The notes: generated by a model not told the origin, from the sequence alone. Shown: positions 24,799-33,690, counted from the stretch's first letter. The stretch is DNA of 64,000 nt from Pseudoxanthomonas jiangsuensis (GCF_010093185.1 NZ_PDWL01000008.1:1-64000), one strand, 5' to 3'. A program made the numbers and translations.

Positions 24799-25824
24799 TC
24801 AGGGCGCCGCTTGCGCGGCTTCTTCCGCCAGGCGCAGGCGCACCAGCAGGCCGCGATGGTCCGAGGCCCAGGTGCCTTCGTCATCCGGTGCGGTGAACAG
24901 CAGGCTGGCCACGAGCGGCTGCAGCCGGCCGCGCTCGACGAACACGTGGTCGATCCGGGCCGGCGCGGCGAAATAGTGCGGGTTGAGGGTGCTGCCCTCG
25001 GCCACGGACGCATCCGGATGCAGGCTCTGCCAGGCATCGTCGTGGCCTTCGCGCAGCGGGGCCAGTTCCGGGGCGTCGGCTTCGGCGTTGAGGTCGCCGG
25101 CGACCACGCTCGGGGCGCCGTCGGCGGTGGCGGCGATCCATGCCATCAGGTCCTCGACTTGGCGCGCGCGCATCGCGCCGCCCTCGGGCGTCCAATGCAG
25201 GTGGGTGACGTAGAGGTTGAGCGGATGGCCATCGGCCAGCACCCGGACCATGCCGGCGACGCGGTGGTCCTCCAGCGGATGCAGCAGGGTCTGGCCATCC
25301 TCGATCGCGACCTGGCGGGTCAGCATGGCATTGCCGTAGCGGCGCCTGCGGCTGGGCGGGTCGGTGGTGACGAAGTACCAGGCATAGCCCAGCTCGCGGG
25401 CCAGCCATGCGGCCTGGTTGGGCAGGCCCTCGTCCTCCAGCACCTCCTGCAGGGCGATCGCGTCCGGCCGCAGCCGGCGCAGGGTATCGACGATCTGGAT
25501 CCGCCGCCGCGGCCAGTCGTCGCGGTCGTGGTAGAGGTTGAGGGTGACCAGGCTGAAGCCGGCGGAGGCAGGCGCGTCTCCGGTCGCGGCGGCATCGGTG
25601 GCGGATCCAGGCGCGACCGGGGCAGACGCCTCCGTGGATTCCGGCGGGGCGGACACCGGCGGCTGACGCGATGCATGCGGCGCCGCGGGAGCCGGTTGTG
25701 GGGCGACGTCGGCGGCGGTCCGTGCCTGGGCGGCGTCCTGCGCCGGTCCGGCCGCCGCGGTGCTGGCGGCCAGGATCAGCAGGCAGGACAGCAGCGTTCG
25801 CGCGAGAGTCGGCGAAGACCGCAT
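24799..25824 (-). CDS. Exported endonuclease/exonuclease/phosphatase (EEP) family hydrolase
   Basis: The 341-residue protein has a signal peptide (LLSCLLILAASTAAAG) and an alanine/proline-rich linker. The EEP domain follows from about residue 90: SLVTLNLYHDRDDWPRR, ALQEVLEDE, VTHLHWTPEGGAMRARQ, VVAGDLNAEADAPE, RIDHVFVER and WASDHRGLLVRL. These supply the metal-binding N, E, D, N and H residues of the fold. The substrate could be nucleic acid or a phosphodiester such as sphingomyelin or inositol phosphate, and cannot be decided. The start overlaps the stop of the M14 peptidase gene (ATGA). Confidence 0.85.
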   Translation of the reverse strand: MRSSPTLARTLLSCLLILAASTAAAGPAQDAAQARTAADVAPQPAPAAPHASRQPPVSAPPESTEASAPVAPGSATDAAATGDAPASAGFSLVTLNLYHDRDDWPRRRIQIVDTLRRLRPDAIALQEVLEDEGLPNQAAWLARELGYAWYFVTTDPPSRRRRYGNAMLTRQVAIEDGQTLLHPLEDHRVAGMVRVLADGHPLNLYVTHLHWTPEGGAMRARQVEDLMAWIAATADGAPSVVAGDLNAEADAPELAPLREGHDDAWQSLHPDASVAEGSTLNPHYFAAPARIDHVFVERGRLQPLVASLLFTAPDDEGTWASDHRGLLVRLRLAEEAAQAAP

Positions 25825-27635
25825 CAGCGCGCTCCAGGGGGCGGCTGGTCCAGGCGCAGCACCGGATACAGGCCGTAGCGCTCGTCCCAGGCCGGATGCA
25901 GGCGGTAGAAGAAATCCAGGCGCGCGGCCGGGTCGGCGGCGAAGTCCGGGTCGGTTTCCAGGCGCCGCTGGAACTGCGCGCGCAAGGCCGGATCGCGGGC
26001 CAGCATCTGCCGGGCCACGTCCTCGGCGACGTAGTCCTCCATGTATTCCTTGCGCTCGAAGGCGTTGTTGAACCCGCCCCAGGCGGCCAGCGAGTCGGGC
26101 GCCTGCGGTTCCAGCAGGGCCAGCGCCAGCCGCGCCAGCGGCTGGGCCAGCGGCACGTACAGCGCGCCGGCGCCGATGTCGCGCCGTTCCGGGGCCCAGG
26201 CGCCCTCCAGGGTGGCGCGCTGGTGGCCCTCGCTCGGGGCGGCGGCGAACTTCATGGCGGTGGCGCGGAACGCGGCCACCGGCGCCTGCGCCCAGTCCGC
26301 GTCCAGCGGGCGGAAGGCCACGCCGTGGGCTTCCAGCGCCGGGCGCACCACCGCGGCCCAGGCCGGCGGCACCAGGTAGCCGGCGCGCGGGGCGGTCACC
26401 TCCAGCGCCGGCACCACCTGGTCGCGCAGGGGCAGGTGCCAGACCTGCGGGGTGGATTCGTCGTAGCGGGTCATCAGCGCGCCGGACACTTCCGAGGGCG
26501 TGCGGGTATAGGCGTAGCCGCGGAAGTCGACGGTCCGTGCCTGGTCGGTGGCCTTCCAGTCCAGCGCCTGGGTCGTGCCGCCCAGCTCCGCGGCGCGGGC
26601 GTCGGCGGCGTCGGCCAGCCGGCGCCACTGGGCGCCATGCGCGGCCATCTGCTCCAGCACCGAGACCACCGCGTTGCGGGTGATCCGCACGCGCTCGGGG
26701 TAGGGCTTCCAGGAGTGGGTCTCCACCAGCATGCCGAAGCGGTTGCGCAGCAGGAAATAGCCGCTGGAGAAGCGCGGCGGCGAGACCCCGTCCTCGAACC
26801 CGGAAGCCGGGTCGTCCTCGATCACGAACGAGGGATAGAAGTCCAGGGGCAGGGAACCCTGGCGGGCCAGGTCGGCGACGGTGGCGTCGCGCCACTGGCG
26901 GCCGGCGCGGCGCAGGGCTTCGTCGCCGGCGTGCAGCGGCTCGACCTGGATCGAGATGTCGTGCTCGAACTGGGCGCCGTCAGTGGCGTGCAGGTCGACC
27001 ATCGCCAGCGGGTCCCAGTCGCGGACCAGGCGCAGCATGGCCTGCATCTCGGCCGAATCGGCCTTCAGGTAGTCGCGGTTGAGGTTGTAGCCCTGGGCGG
27101 TGGTGCGCCAGCCCATTTCCTCCGGGCCGCGCTGGTTGGGCCGGTTCCAGGCGCCGAAGCGTTCGTGGCCGTCGACGTTGAACACCGGCACGAACAGCAG
27201 CACCAGCCGGTCCAGCGCGCCGGCCGCCGCCTGGCCTTCGAGTACCTGGCGCAGGGCGAGGAAGCCGGCGTCCTTGCCGTCGATCTCGCCGGCATGGATG
27301 CCGCCCTGGACCAGCACCACCGGCAGGCCGCGGCGGCGTGCCTGCGCGGGATCGAAGGCGCCGCTGGCGGTGACCGCCAGCACCTGCATCGGCCGGCCCT
27401 CGGGCGTGGTGCCGAAGCTCCAGGTACGGACCCGGTCGGGCCAGCGCGCCTGGAAGGCGGCCGCCAGTGCCGGGACCTCCTCGTAGCGGCCGGTGCGCAG
27501 GAAGCCGGAGCGTTCGGACACGGTGGACAGGGTTTCGCTGGCCGTGGGCGCGGCGGAAGCGGCCACCGGCAGCAACGCGGCCAGCCCGGCCAGGAGCAGG
27601 ATCAGGCCGCCGGGGCGGAACGTGGTACGGGTCAT
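25824..27635 (-). CDS. Exported M14-family zinc carboxypeptidase
   Basis: The 603-residue protein has a signal peptide (LILLLAGLAALLPVAASA) and a zinc-carboxypeptidase domain. The first two ligands are in GIHAGEIDGKDAGF (H-x2-E), and GYNLNRDYLKAD and MVDLHATDGAQFEHD follow with the third histidine. The C-terminal half (about 330 onward) is of unknown fold and is found in several large periplasmic M14 proteins. It probably trims peptides in the periplasm. The adjacent POT transporter gene suggests use of peptides as nutrients. An ATG 6 bases upstream is equally possible. Confidence 0.85.
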   Translation of the reverse strand: MTRTTFRPGGLILLLAGLAALLPVAASAAPTASETLSTVSERSGFLRTGRYEEVPALAAAFQARWPDRVRTWSFGTTPEGRPMQVLAVTASGAFDPAQARRRGLPVVLVQGGIHAGEIDGKDAGFLALRQVLEGQAAAGALDRLVLLFVPVFNVDGHERFGAWNRPNQRGPEEMGWRTTAQGYNLNRDYLKADSAEMQAMLRLVRDWDPLAMVDLHATDGAQFEHDISIQVEPLHAGDEALRRAGRQWRDATVADLARQGSLPLDFYPSFVIEDDPASGFEDGVSPPRFSSGYFLLRNRFGMLVETHSWKPYPERVRITRNAVVSVLEQMAAHGAQWRRLADAADARAAELGGTTQALDWKATDQARTVDFRGYAYTRTPSEVSGALMTRYDESTPQVWHLPLRDQVVPALEVTAPRAGYLVPPAWAAVVRPALEAHGVAFRPLDADWAQAPVAAFRATAMKFAAAPSEGHQRATLEGAWAPERRDIGAGALYVPLAQPLARLALALLEPQAPDSLAAWGGFNNAFERKEYMEDYVAEDVARQMLARDPALRAQFQRRLETDPDFAADPAARLDFFYRLHPAWDERYGLYPVLRLDQPPPGAR

Positions 27636-27756
27636 CGGCATCGGGGCGGGAACGGGCAGGAGGCCATGATGCCAGCGCCCTGGAGCGGCTGGCCCCGGTC
27701 CGGACAGCGGCGCACCCGATCGGGTACCCTCCGTTTCTTTTGTGACGGACCCGACG

Positions 27757-29319
27757 ATGGCCATCCCGACCACCGCCGCCCGCGGGCGCATGCCCCGCCA
27801 GATCCCCTTCATCATCGGCAACGAGGCCTGCGAGCGCTTCAGCTTCTACGGGATGCGCAACATCCTGGTGCAGTTCCTGATCACCTCGACCCTGCTGCAG
27901 CACGTGCTGGCCGGGCAGGAGCGGGAACTGGCGGCCAAGGACCTGATGCACACCTTCATGATCGGGGTGTACTTCTTCCCCTTGCTGGGCGGCTGGCTGG
28001 CCGACCGCTTCTTCGGCAAGTACAACACCATCCTCTGGTTCTCGCTGGTGTACTGCGCCGGCCATGCCTGCCTGGCCCTGTTCGAGCACGACCGGCTCGG
28101 CTTCTTCACCGGCCTGGGCCTGATCGCGCTGGGCGCCGGCGGGATCAAGCCGCTGGTGGCCTCGTTCATGGGCGACCAGTTCGACCAGTCGAACAAGCAC
28201 CTGGCCAGGATCGTGTTCGACGCCTTCTACTGGATCATCAACTTCGGCTCGCTGTTCGCCTCTTTGCTGATGCCTTTGTTCCTGAAGAACCTCGGGCCGT
28301 CGGTGGCGTTCGGCATCCCCGGGCTGCTGATGTTCGTGGCCACCCTGGTGTTCTGGCTGGGCCGCCGCCGCTACGTGCTGGTGCCGCCGGCGCGGGTCCA
28401 GGACCCGCACGCGTTCTCGCGGATCATCCGTACCGCCTTGCTGGCGCAGGCGCCCGGGCAGGGCAGGGCGGGCCTGTGGATCGCGCTGGCCGGCGTGGTC
28501 CTGGCCGTGGCCGCGCTGGCGCTGACTCCGTCGCTGGGCTTCGTGATCGCCTTCTGCGTGGCCCTGGTGCTGCTGCTGGCCGGGGTCGGCGGCGGCGCCT
28601 GGCTGCAGCTGGAGCGCGCCCGCGGGGTGCATCCGGACGCGGCCGTGGACGGCGCGCGCAGCGTGCTGCGGGTGCTGGTGATCTTCGCCCTGACCACGCC
28701 GTTCTTCTCGCTGTTCGACCAGAAGGCCTCGACCTGGGTGATCCAGGGCAACGCGATGGCCAAGCCCGAATGGTTCGTGTCCTCGCAGATGCAGGCGCTG
28801 AACCCGGCGCTGGTGATGATCCTGATCCCGTTCAACAACCTGGTCCTGTACCCGGCCCTGCGCCGCTTCGGCTGGGAGCCGACCGCGCTGCGCCGGATGA
28901 CCGCCGGCATCGCCTTCAGCGGCCTGGCCTGGATCGTGGTCGGCGGGATCCAGGTGGTGATGGACGGCGGCGAGCCGATGTCCATCGTCTGGCAGGTCCT
29001 GCCGTACGCGCTGCTGACCTTCGGCGAGGTGCTGGTCTCGGCCACCGGCCTGGAGTTCGCCTACAGCCAGGCGCCGCAGGCGATGAAGGGCGTGGTCATG
29101 AGCTTCTGGAACCTGACCACCACCATCGGCAACCTGTGGGTGCTGCTGGCCAACGCGGCGGTGCGCAACGAGTCGGTGACCGGCAGCATCGCCAGTACCG
29201 GCTTGAGCACCACCGCCTTCCAGATGTTCTTCTTCGCCGTCTTCGCCCTGGTGGCCGCGCTGGTGTTCGGGCTGTACGCGCGCAGCTACCGGGTGGTCGA
29301 CAACTACCGTGCCGCCTGA
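27757..29319 (+). CDS. Proton-dependent oligopeptide (POT/PTR2) transporter
   Basis: This 520-residue inner-membrane symporter takes up di- and tripeptides with protons. It shows the POT signature ACERFSFYGMRNILVQF (E-x2-E-R-F type), then GVYFFPLLGGWLADRFFGKY and the PTR2 motif FDAFYWIINFGSLFA. About fourteen hydrophobic segments are present, and the C-terminal helices contain SATGLEFAYSQAPQAMKG. An upstream GTG at 27742 would add five residues. It is divergent from the M14 peptidase gene, which fits a shared peptide-use role. The rhomboid gene follows 12 bases later. Confidence 0.93.
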   Translation: MAIPTTAARGRMPRQIPFIIGNEACERFSFYGMRNILVQFLITSTLLQHVLAGQERELAAKDLMHTFMIGVYFFPLLGGWLADRFFGKYNTILWFSLVYCAGHACLALFEHDRLGFFTGLGLIALGAGGIKPLVASFMGDQFDQSNKHLARIVFDAFYWIINFGSLFASLLMPLFLKNLGPSVAFGIPGLLMFVATLVFWLGRRRYVLVPPARVQDPHAFSRIIRTALLAQAPGQGRAGLWIALAGVVLAVAALALTPSLGFVIAFCVALVLLLAGVGGGAWLQLERARGVHPDAAVDGARSVLRVLVIFALTTPFFSLFDQKASTWVIQGNAMAKPEWFVSSQMQALNPALVMILIPFNNLVLYPALRRFGWEPTALRRMTAGIAFSGLAWIVVGGIQVVMDGGEPMSIVWQVLPYALLTFGEVLVSATGLEFAYSQAPQAMKGVVMSFWNLTTTIGNLWVLLANAAVRNESVTGSIASTGLSTTAFQMFFFAVFALVAALVFGLYARSYRVVDNYRAA

Positions 29320-29331
29320 GATCCGTAGCCG

Positions 29332-29949
29332 ATGCAATCACCCGTCACCCTCGTCCTGATCGCCATCACCGCGCTGGTGTCCTGGCTGGCGTTCAACGAC
29401 CGCCGGATCGTCGACCGGACGATCCTGTGGCCGCCGGCGGTCTCGCAGAGGCGCGAATACTGGCGGCTGGTCAGCTACGGCTTCCTGCACGCCGATTTCC
29501 CGCACCTGCTGTTCAACATGGTCACCCTGTTCTTCTTCGGCCGGCTGATCGAGCAGGTGATGCTGCAGGTGACCGGCAGCCTGCTGACCTATCCGCTGTT
29601 CTACCTGGCCGCGCTGGCGGTCTCGATCCTGCCCAGCTACCTGAAGAACCAGAAGAACCCGAACTACTTCAGCCTCGGCGCCTCCGGCGCGGTGTCGGCG
29701 GTGCTGTTCGCCTTCATCCTGATCTCGCCGTGGTCGCTGATCTTCGTGTTCTTCATTCCGGCCCCGGCGATCCTGTACGCGGTGTTCTACGTCGGCTACA
29801 GCATCTGGATGGACCGCAAGGGCGGGGACCGGATCAACCACAGCGCGCACCTGGCCGGGGCCGCGTTCGGGGTGATGTTCATGCTGGCGATGGAGCCGCG
29901 GCTGGCCCAGGTGTTCGTCCAGCAGCTGCTGAACCCGCGCTTCGGCTGA
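29332..29949 (+). CDS. Rhomboid-family intramembrane serine protease
   Basis: This 205-residue protein with about six membrane segments cleaves membrane proteins within the bilayer. The catalytic serine is in SLGASGAVSAVLF and the catalytic histidine in INHSAHLAGAAFG. The HADFPHLLFNMVTLFFFG segment carries the family's H-x-x-x-N loop. The spacing is typical of short bacterial rhomboids. It is 12 bases downstream of the POT transporter and may be co-transcribed with it. The natural substrate is unknown. Confidence 0.92.
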   Translation: MQSPVTLVLIAITALVSWLAFNDRRIVDRTILWPPAVSQRREYWRLVSYGFLHADFPHLLFNMVTLFFFGRLIEQVMLQVTGSLLTYPLFYLAALAVSILPSYLKNQKNPNYFSLGASGAVSAVLFAFILISPWSLIFVFFIPAPAILYAVFYVGYSIWMDRKGGDRINHSAHLAGAAFGVMFMLAMEPRLAQVFVQQLLNPRFG

Positions 29950-30022
29950 GCGGCCACGCTCACCGGGCCTGAATGTGGCCCGTGCCAGCCTGCCTCCCGT
30001 GTCCCTGAAACGGAGGGTGGAG

Positions 30023-30712
30023 ATGGCAACCGCACGCAAGACCCCGGCAGGTACGTCCACGACCGCGCGCAAGCGCGCGGCAGATGCCGCGACGAAGGCC
30101 GGCAAGGCCGGCGCGAAACCGGCCAAGGCCGCGTCCGCGGCGAAGAAGGCCACGGCCAGGAAGACCACGGCGAAGAAGGCCGTGACGAAGAAGTCCGCGG
30201 CCAGGACGGCTTCGACGAAGAAGGCTGCGGTCCGGAAAACGGCAGCGAAGAAAACGGTGGCGAAGAAGTCCGCCGCTCGGAAAAGCACGGCCGGCAAGGC
30301 CACCGCCAACCCGTCCCCGGCCCGCAAGACGGCAGGGAAGCCGGCAGCGAAGAAGACCGCAGTGAACAAAGCCACGGCGAAGAAGGCTGCGGTGAAAAAG
30401 GCCGCGGTGAAAAAGGCCAGCGTGAAGAAGGTCGCTTCCCGCCCCCGCCGTCGCAGCCCGACCCCGGAGCAGGCCCTGGCCAGGACCCACGAACTGCTGC
30501 AGGCGCAGCAGGAGCAGGCACGGCAGACCCCGCCTTGGCGGTTGCTGGAGGAGCAGGGAACGCCGCATGCGGCGGACGTGGAGGGCCACGTATCGGCCGA
30601 GGCGGCCGCGAAGGCGCAGGAGCTGCACGCCGGCGAGAGCCGGATGCGCGCGATCCAGGGCAGCGCCAGCACCCACGACCGGCGCAACCAGCGCAAGCGC
30701 GATCACCGTTGA
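30023..30712 (+). CDS. Histone H1-like lysine/alanine-rich DNA-binding protein
   Basis: This 229-residue protein consists of about 150 residues of repeated AAKKA, KKT and KKAAVK units, followed by a more ordered C-terminal part (SPTPEQALARTHELLQAQQ, then HAGESRMRAIQGSASTHD). The repeats resemble the tails of bacterial H1-like proteins such as AlgP/AlgR3 and Hc1, which bind and compact DNA without sequence preference. The ATG has GGAGGGTGGAG upstream. The repeats make the length prone to change between strains. A role in chromosome organisation or gene regulation is inferred. Confidence 0.8.
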   Translation: MATARKTPAGTSTTARKRAADAATKAGKAGAKPAKAASAAKKATARKTTAKKAVTKKSAARTASTKKAAVRKTAAKKTVAKKSAARKSTAGKATANPSPARKTAGKPAAKKTAVNKATAKKAAVKKAAVKKASVKKVASRPRRRSPTPEQALARTHELLQAQQEQARQTPPWRLLEEQGTPHAADVEGHVSAEAAAKAQELHAGESRMRAIQGSASTHDRRNQRKRDHR

Positions 30713-30753
30713 GGGGCGCGTGCGGCTTCGATGGATGCGCAGCGGGGAAGCGA

Positions 30754-30778
30754 CGAAGGGGCGCCGTGCGCCCCTTCG
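30754..30778. terminator. Hairpin between convergent genes, probable bidirectional terminator
   Basis: An 11-bp perfect stem (30754-30764 with 30768-30778, 3-base loop) lies 41 bases after the H1-like gene and 9 bases after the stop of the small convergent gene. There is no strong T tract, but position and strength support termination. Confidence 0.55.
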
Positions 30779-30787
30779 GAAGACCGG

Positions 30788-30955
30788 TCAGGCGGCGACC
30801 GAATAGGTGCTCATGAGGCGCTCGTACACCTCGTTGGTCAGCTGTTCGAATTCCCAGCTGTCGGTATGGCCGCTGACCACCAGCTGGTACAGCCCCTCGA
30901 GCAGGGAGGCGTCGCTGGCGCAATCGTTGGCGGCATGCGGGTCGAAGGTGGTCAT
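30788..30955 (-). CDS. Small conserved-type protein of unknown function
   Basis: This 55-residue acidic protein (MTTFDPHAANDCASDASLLE to LMSTYSVAA) has no signal peptide or motif that I recognise, and is probably all-helical. The ATG at 30955 has GGAG 7 bases upstream and is preferred to ATGs further out, which extend into sequence without protein character. It is convergent with the H1-like gene. Its function is unknown. Confidence 0.6.
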   Translation of the reverse strand: MTTFDPHAANDCASDASLLEGLYQLVVSGHTDSWEFEQLTNEVYERLMSTYSVAA

Positions 30956-31129
30956 GGCGGACTCCATCCATTGTGGCCGTGTGTGCCATGTCCGTCGCAG
31001 GACCCGTGCCAATCGCCGCACGCTGTCCCCGATGCCTTGCGCCACCGGCCTTCCTCACTTCCCTTTGCCGGCCGGATCGCCAGAATGTGACGCTGAGCGT
31101 CGCCTTTTGCCGATCCGGAGACTCCGACC

Positions 31130-31429
31130 ATGGCCTCTTCCCCCGCCGCCCCGACCGCCGTCGAGCACGATCCCGCCGCGCGGCGTTTCCTGGTCCGTCT
31201 CGAAGGCCACGAAGCCGAGCTGACCTACCACCTGGCCGGGGACAGCGCCCTGGTGATCGACCACACCGGCGTCCCTGCCGAGATCGGCGGCCGCGGCGTG
31301 GCCGCGCAGCTGGTGCGGGCCGCGTTCGAACTCGCCCGCGGGCGTGGCTGGAAGGTGGTCCCGGCCTGTTCCTATGCGGCGGTCTGGGCCGGGCGCCATC
31401 CCGAGTTCGCCGACCTGGTGGCCGGCTGA
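31130..31429 (+). CDS. GCN5-related N-acetyltransferase, short YjdJ-like type
   Basis: This 99-residue protein matches the small GNAT family. A beta-rich start (RFLVRLEGHEAELTYHL) leads to the acetyl-CoA loop PAEIGGRGVAAQLVRAAFELA and then the WKVVPACSYAAVWAGRHPEF end with a conserved cysteine. It would transfer acetyl groups from acetyl-CoA to an unknown amine. The length fits the family, which is about 90-100 residues. The DUF3298-type lipoprotein gene follows 56 bases later in the same direction. Confidence 0.85.
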   Translation: MASSPAAPTAVEHDPAARRFLVRLEGHEAELTYHLAGDSALVIDHTGVPAEIGGRGVAAQLVRAAFELARGRGWKVVPACSYAAVWAGRHPEFADLVAG

Positions 31430-31485
31430 AGATGCCGCGGGGCAGCGCTAGACTGGGCGAAGGATGCGCAACGGAGATGCCGGCA

Positions 31486-32331
31486 ATGAAGCCTGACGGA
31501 AAGTGGATGATCGCCGTGGCGGCCGGCCTGGCTGCCGTGCTGGCCGCCGGCTGCGGGCGCGAGCCGCCACCGGCCGCGACCCCGGGCAGCGTTCCGGAAG
31601 CGCCGGCGGCCGTGACCGAAGCGCCCGCCGCTGCCGGTGCGGACGCGACCGTGTCCCTGGAGGACGTGATCGAGCAGGATCCGCGCTACGTGATCGGGAT
31701 CAGCTATCCGCCCTCGGCCGCGTCCCAGCCCGGCCTGGCCCGGGCGCTGCACGACTACGCCCAGGCCGCCCGCGCCGACCTGCAGCAGGCGTTGGACGGC
31801 CTGCAGGCGCCGCCGACGGCGCCGTACGAACTGTCGCTGGGCTTCCGCAGTCTGCTGGAAACCCAGGAAGTGATCGCGGTGGCCGCCGACGGCAGCCTCT
31901 ACACCGGCGGCGCCCATGGCCAGCCGCTGGTGGCGCGTTTCGTCTGGTTGCCGCAGCGCCAGGAAATGCTGACGTCCGAGCGCCTGCTGGCCACGCCGGC
32001 CGGCTGGCAGCAGGTGGCCGATTATGTCGGCGAGCAGCTGGGCACCGCCGCCCACGTGCGCGCGGCCGACGAGTCGCTGGAGCCGGCCGACCGCCAGCGC
32101 CTGCTGGCCGTGGCCCTGAAGATGATCGACGAGGGCACCGAGCCCAAGCCCGAGAACTTCTCCCAGTTCGAGCCGGTGAAGGGCGCCGACGGCAAGCTGG
32201 CCGGCCTGCACTTCGTGTTCCCGCCCTACCAGGTCGGTCCCTATGCCGACGGCGTGCAGTACGTGGAGGTACCGGCCGCGGTGCTGCTGCCGTACCTGGC
32301 CCCGGACTACCGCGGGCTGTTCTCGCCCTAG
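31486..32331 (+). CDS. Lipoprotein with DUF3298 (RsiV-type) C-terminal domain
   Basis: This 281-residue protein has a lipoprotein signal (AAGLAAVLAAGCGRE), a low-complexity linker and a domain from about residue 65. That domain contains VIGISYPPSAASQPG, YTGGAHGQPLVARFVW and FVFPPYQVGPYADGVQYVEV, matching the DUF4163/DUF3298 pattern found in the lysozyme-binding anti-sigma factor RsiV. A cell-wall or lysozyme-related role is an inference. The ATG at 31486 has GGAG 9 bases upstream, and the one at 31477 sits too close to it. The CFA gene begins 3 bases after the stop. Confidence 0.8.
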   Translation: MKPDGKWMIAVAAGLAAVLAAGCGREPPPAATPGSVPEAPAAVTEAPAAAGADATVSLEDVIEQDPRYVIGISYPPSAASQPGLARALHDYAQAARADLQQALDGLQAPPTAPYELSLGFRSLLETQEVIAVAADGSLYTGGAHGQPLVARFVWLPQRQEMLTSERLLATPAGWQQVADYVGEQLGTAAHVRAADESLEPADRQRLLAVALKMIDEGTEPKPENFSQFEPVKGADGKLAGLHFVFPPYQVGPYADGVQYVEVPAAVLLPYLAPDYRGLFSP

Positions 32332-32334
32332 GCG

Positions 32335-33471
32335 ATGAAGGGCGTCCCGCTCCCGCAGCGTCGCGTCGAAGCGTTGCTGGCGGAAGCGGACGTGCGCCCG
32401 GGCGGGGAGCGGGACTGGGACCTGCAGGTCCACGACCGGCGGCTGTACGCGCGGCTGCTGGCGCGCGGTTCGCTGGGCCTGGGCGAGTCCTACATGGACG
32501 GCTGGTGGGATGCGCGCGCGCTGGATGAGCTGATGGTGCGGCTTTTGCGCGCCGGCCTGGACCGGCGCGTGCACGGCATCGGCGAGATCCGCGACGTGCT
32601 GCTGGCGCGGCTGGCCAACCCGCAGAGCCTGCGCCGCAGCCGCGAGGTCGCCCGCCGCCACTACGACCTGGGCAACGACCTGTACGCGGCCATGCTCGGC
32701 CGCAGGATGGTCTACAGCTGCGGCTACTGGCGCCAGGCCGCCGACCTGGATGCGGCCCAGGAGGCCAAGCTGGACCTGGTCTGCCGCAAGCTGCGTCTGC
32801 GCCCCGGCATGCGCGTGCTGGACATCGGCTGCGGCTGGGGCGAGGCGCTGGAGTACGCGGCGAGGCGCTACGGGATCGAGGGCGTGGGCGTGACCATCTC
32901 GGCCGAGCAGGCCGCGCATGCGCGCCGGCTGTGCGCGGGCCTGCCGGTGGAGATCCGGCTGCAGGATTACCGGGAGCTGGACGAGCCGTTCGACGCGGTG
33001 TTCTCGATCGGGATGTTCGAGCACGTGGGGGTGCGCAACTACCGGGAGTACTTCGAGGTGGTGCGGCGCTGCCTGGTGGCCCGGGCGGACGCAGAGCCGG
33101 GGCTGTTCCTGCTGCACAGCATCGGCGGCAACGTCTCGGTGCGGCGGACCGACCCGTGGATCGCGCGCTACATCTTCCCGAACTCGATGCTGCCGTCGGC
33201 GGCGCAGGTGACGGCGGCCTGCGAAGGGCTGTTCGTGATCGAGGACTGGCACAACTTCGGGGCCGACTATGACCGCACGCTGCAGGCCTGGCGCGACAAC
33301 GTCGAGGCCGCGTGGGAGCGCCTGGACGCGCGCTACGACGAGCGCTTCCGGCGGATGTGGCGGTTCTACCTGGCCGGCGCGATGGCGACCTTCCGCTGCC
33401 GGCGCTCGCAGCTGTGGCAGATCGTGCTGTCGCCGCACGGCGTTCCTGGCGGCTACCTCGCCCCGCGCTGA
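32335..33471 (+). CDS. cfa: Cyclopropane-fatty-acyl-phospholipid synthase-like methyltransferase
   Basis: The 378-residue enzyme transfers a methylene group from S-adenosylmethionine to double bonds of membrane lipids. It has an N-terminal lipid-binding domain (SLGLGESYMDGWWDARALDE), the conserved ARRHYDLGNDLY, the SAM loop VLDIGCGWGEALEYAARRYG, VTISAEQ and FDAVFSIGMFEHVG. The C-terminal end is LWQIVLSPHG. The length is close to E. coli Cfa (382). It begins 3 bases after the lipoprotein gene, so translation is coupled. No transmembrane segment is present, and it acts at the membrane surface. Confidence 0.93.
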   Translation: MKGVPLPQRRVEALLAEADVRPGGERDWDLQVHDRRLYARLLARGSLGLGESYMDGWWDARALDELMVRLLRAGLDRRVHGIGEIRDVLLARLANPQSLRRSREVARRHYDLGNDLYAAMLGRRMVYSCGYWRQAADLDAAQEAKLDLVCRKLRLRPGMRVLDIGCGWGEALEYAARRYGIEGVGVTISAEQAAHARRLCAGLPVEIRLQDYRELDEPFDAVFSIGMFEHVGVRNYREYFEVVRRCLVARADAEPGLFLLHSIGGNVSVRRTDPWIARYIFPNSMLPSAAQVTAACEGLFVIEDWHNFGADYDRTLQAWRDNVEAAWERLDARYDERFRRMWRFYLAGAMATFRCRRSQLWQIVLSPHGVPGGYLAPR

Positions 33472-33550
33472 CTGCACCGCCGGCAATCCCGGCCCGGCAC
33501 TGGCGAAAAAACCGCCACGCATCTTGACAGCCCCGCCGTTGCTGGGTCGC

Positions 33551-33602
33551 CAGCGCTTATCCACAGCTTCGTGCAGCGCTCATCCACACCGCTTGTGGAT
33601 AG
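33551..33602. promoter_or_regulatory. Cluster of three DnaA boxes
   Basis: TTATCCACA (33557-33565) is a perfect DnaA box. TCATCCACA (33580-33588) differs at one base. The complement of 33594-33602, CTATCCACA, also differs at one base and points the other way. The first two lie in a 17-bp direct repeat with a 23-bp period. The region is intergenic between cfa and the M3 peptidase gene. It may bind DnaA and ATP- or ADP-DnaA-regulated partners, but it is not next to dnaA, so it is unlikely to be oriC. Confidence 0.6.
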
Positions 33603-33638
33603 TGCGGACACCGGCAGGGTCATCCCGGCCCCGTAAAC

Positions 33639-33667
33639 GACTTCGCCACCCGGAAGGTGGCGAAGTC
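33639..33667. terminator. Strong hairpin between convergent genes
   Basis: A 12-bp perfect stem (33639-33650 with 33656-33667, 5-base loop) lies between the ends of cfa and the M3 peptidase gene. It lacks a T tract on either strand, so it may act as an RNA-end stabiliser or bidirectional terminator. Confidence 0.5.
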
Positions 33668-33690
33668 GGCGACGCATGGAGAGCGACGGA

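Noticed and set aside
33551..33602. Chromosomal origin oriC at the DnaA-box cluster
   Set aside because: No dnaA, dnaN, gidA or rpmH gene is adjacent, and only three boxes are present with no AT-rich unwinding segment.
33639..33667. Classic Rho-independent terminator
   Set aside because: The stem is strong, but no T tract follows on either strand, so it is listed only as a hairpin.
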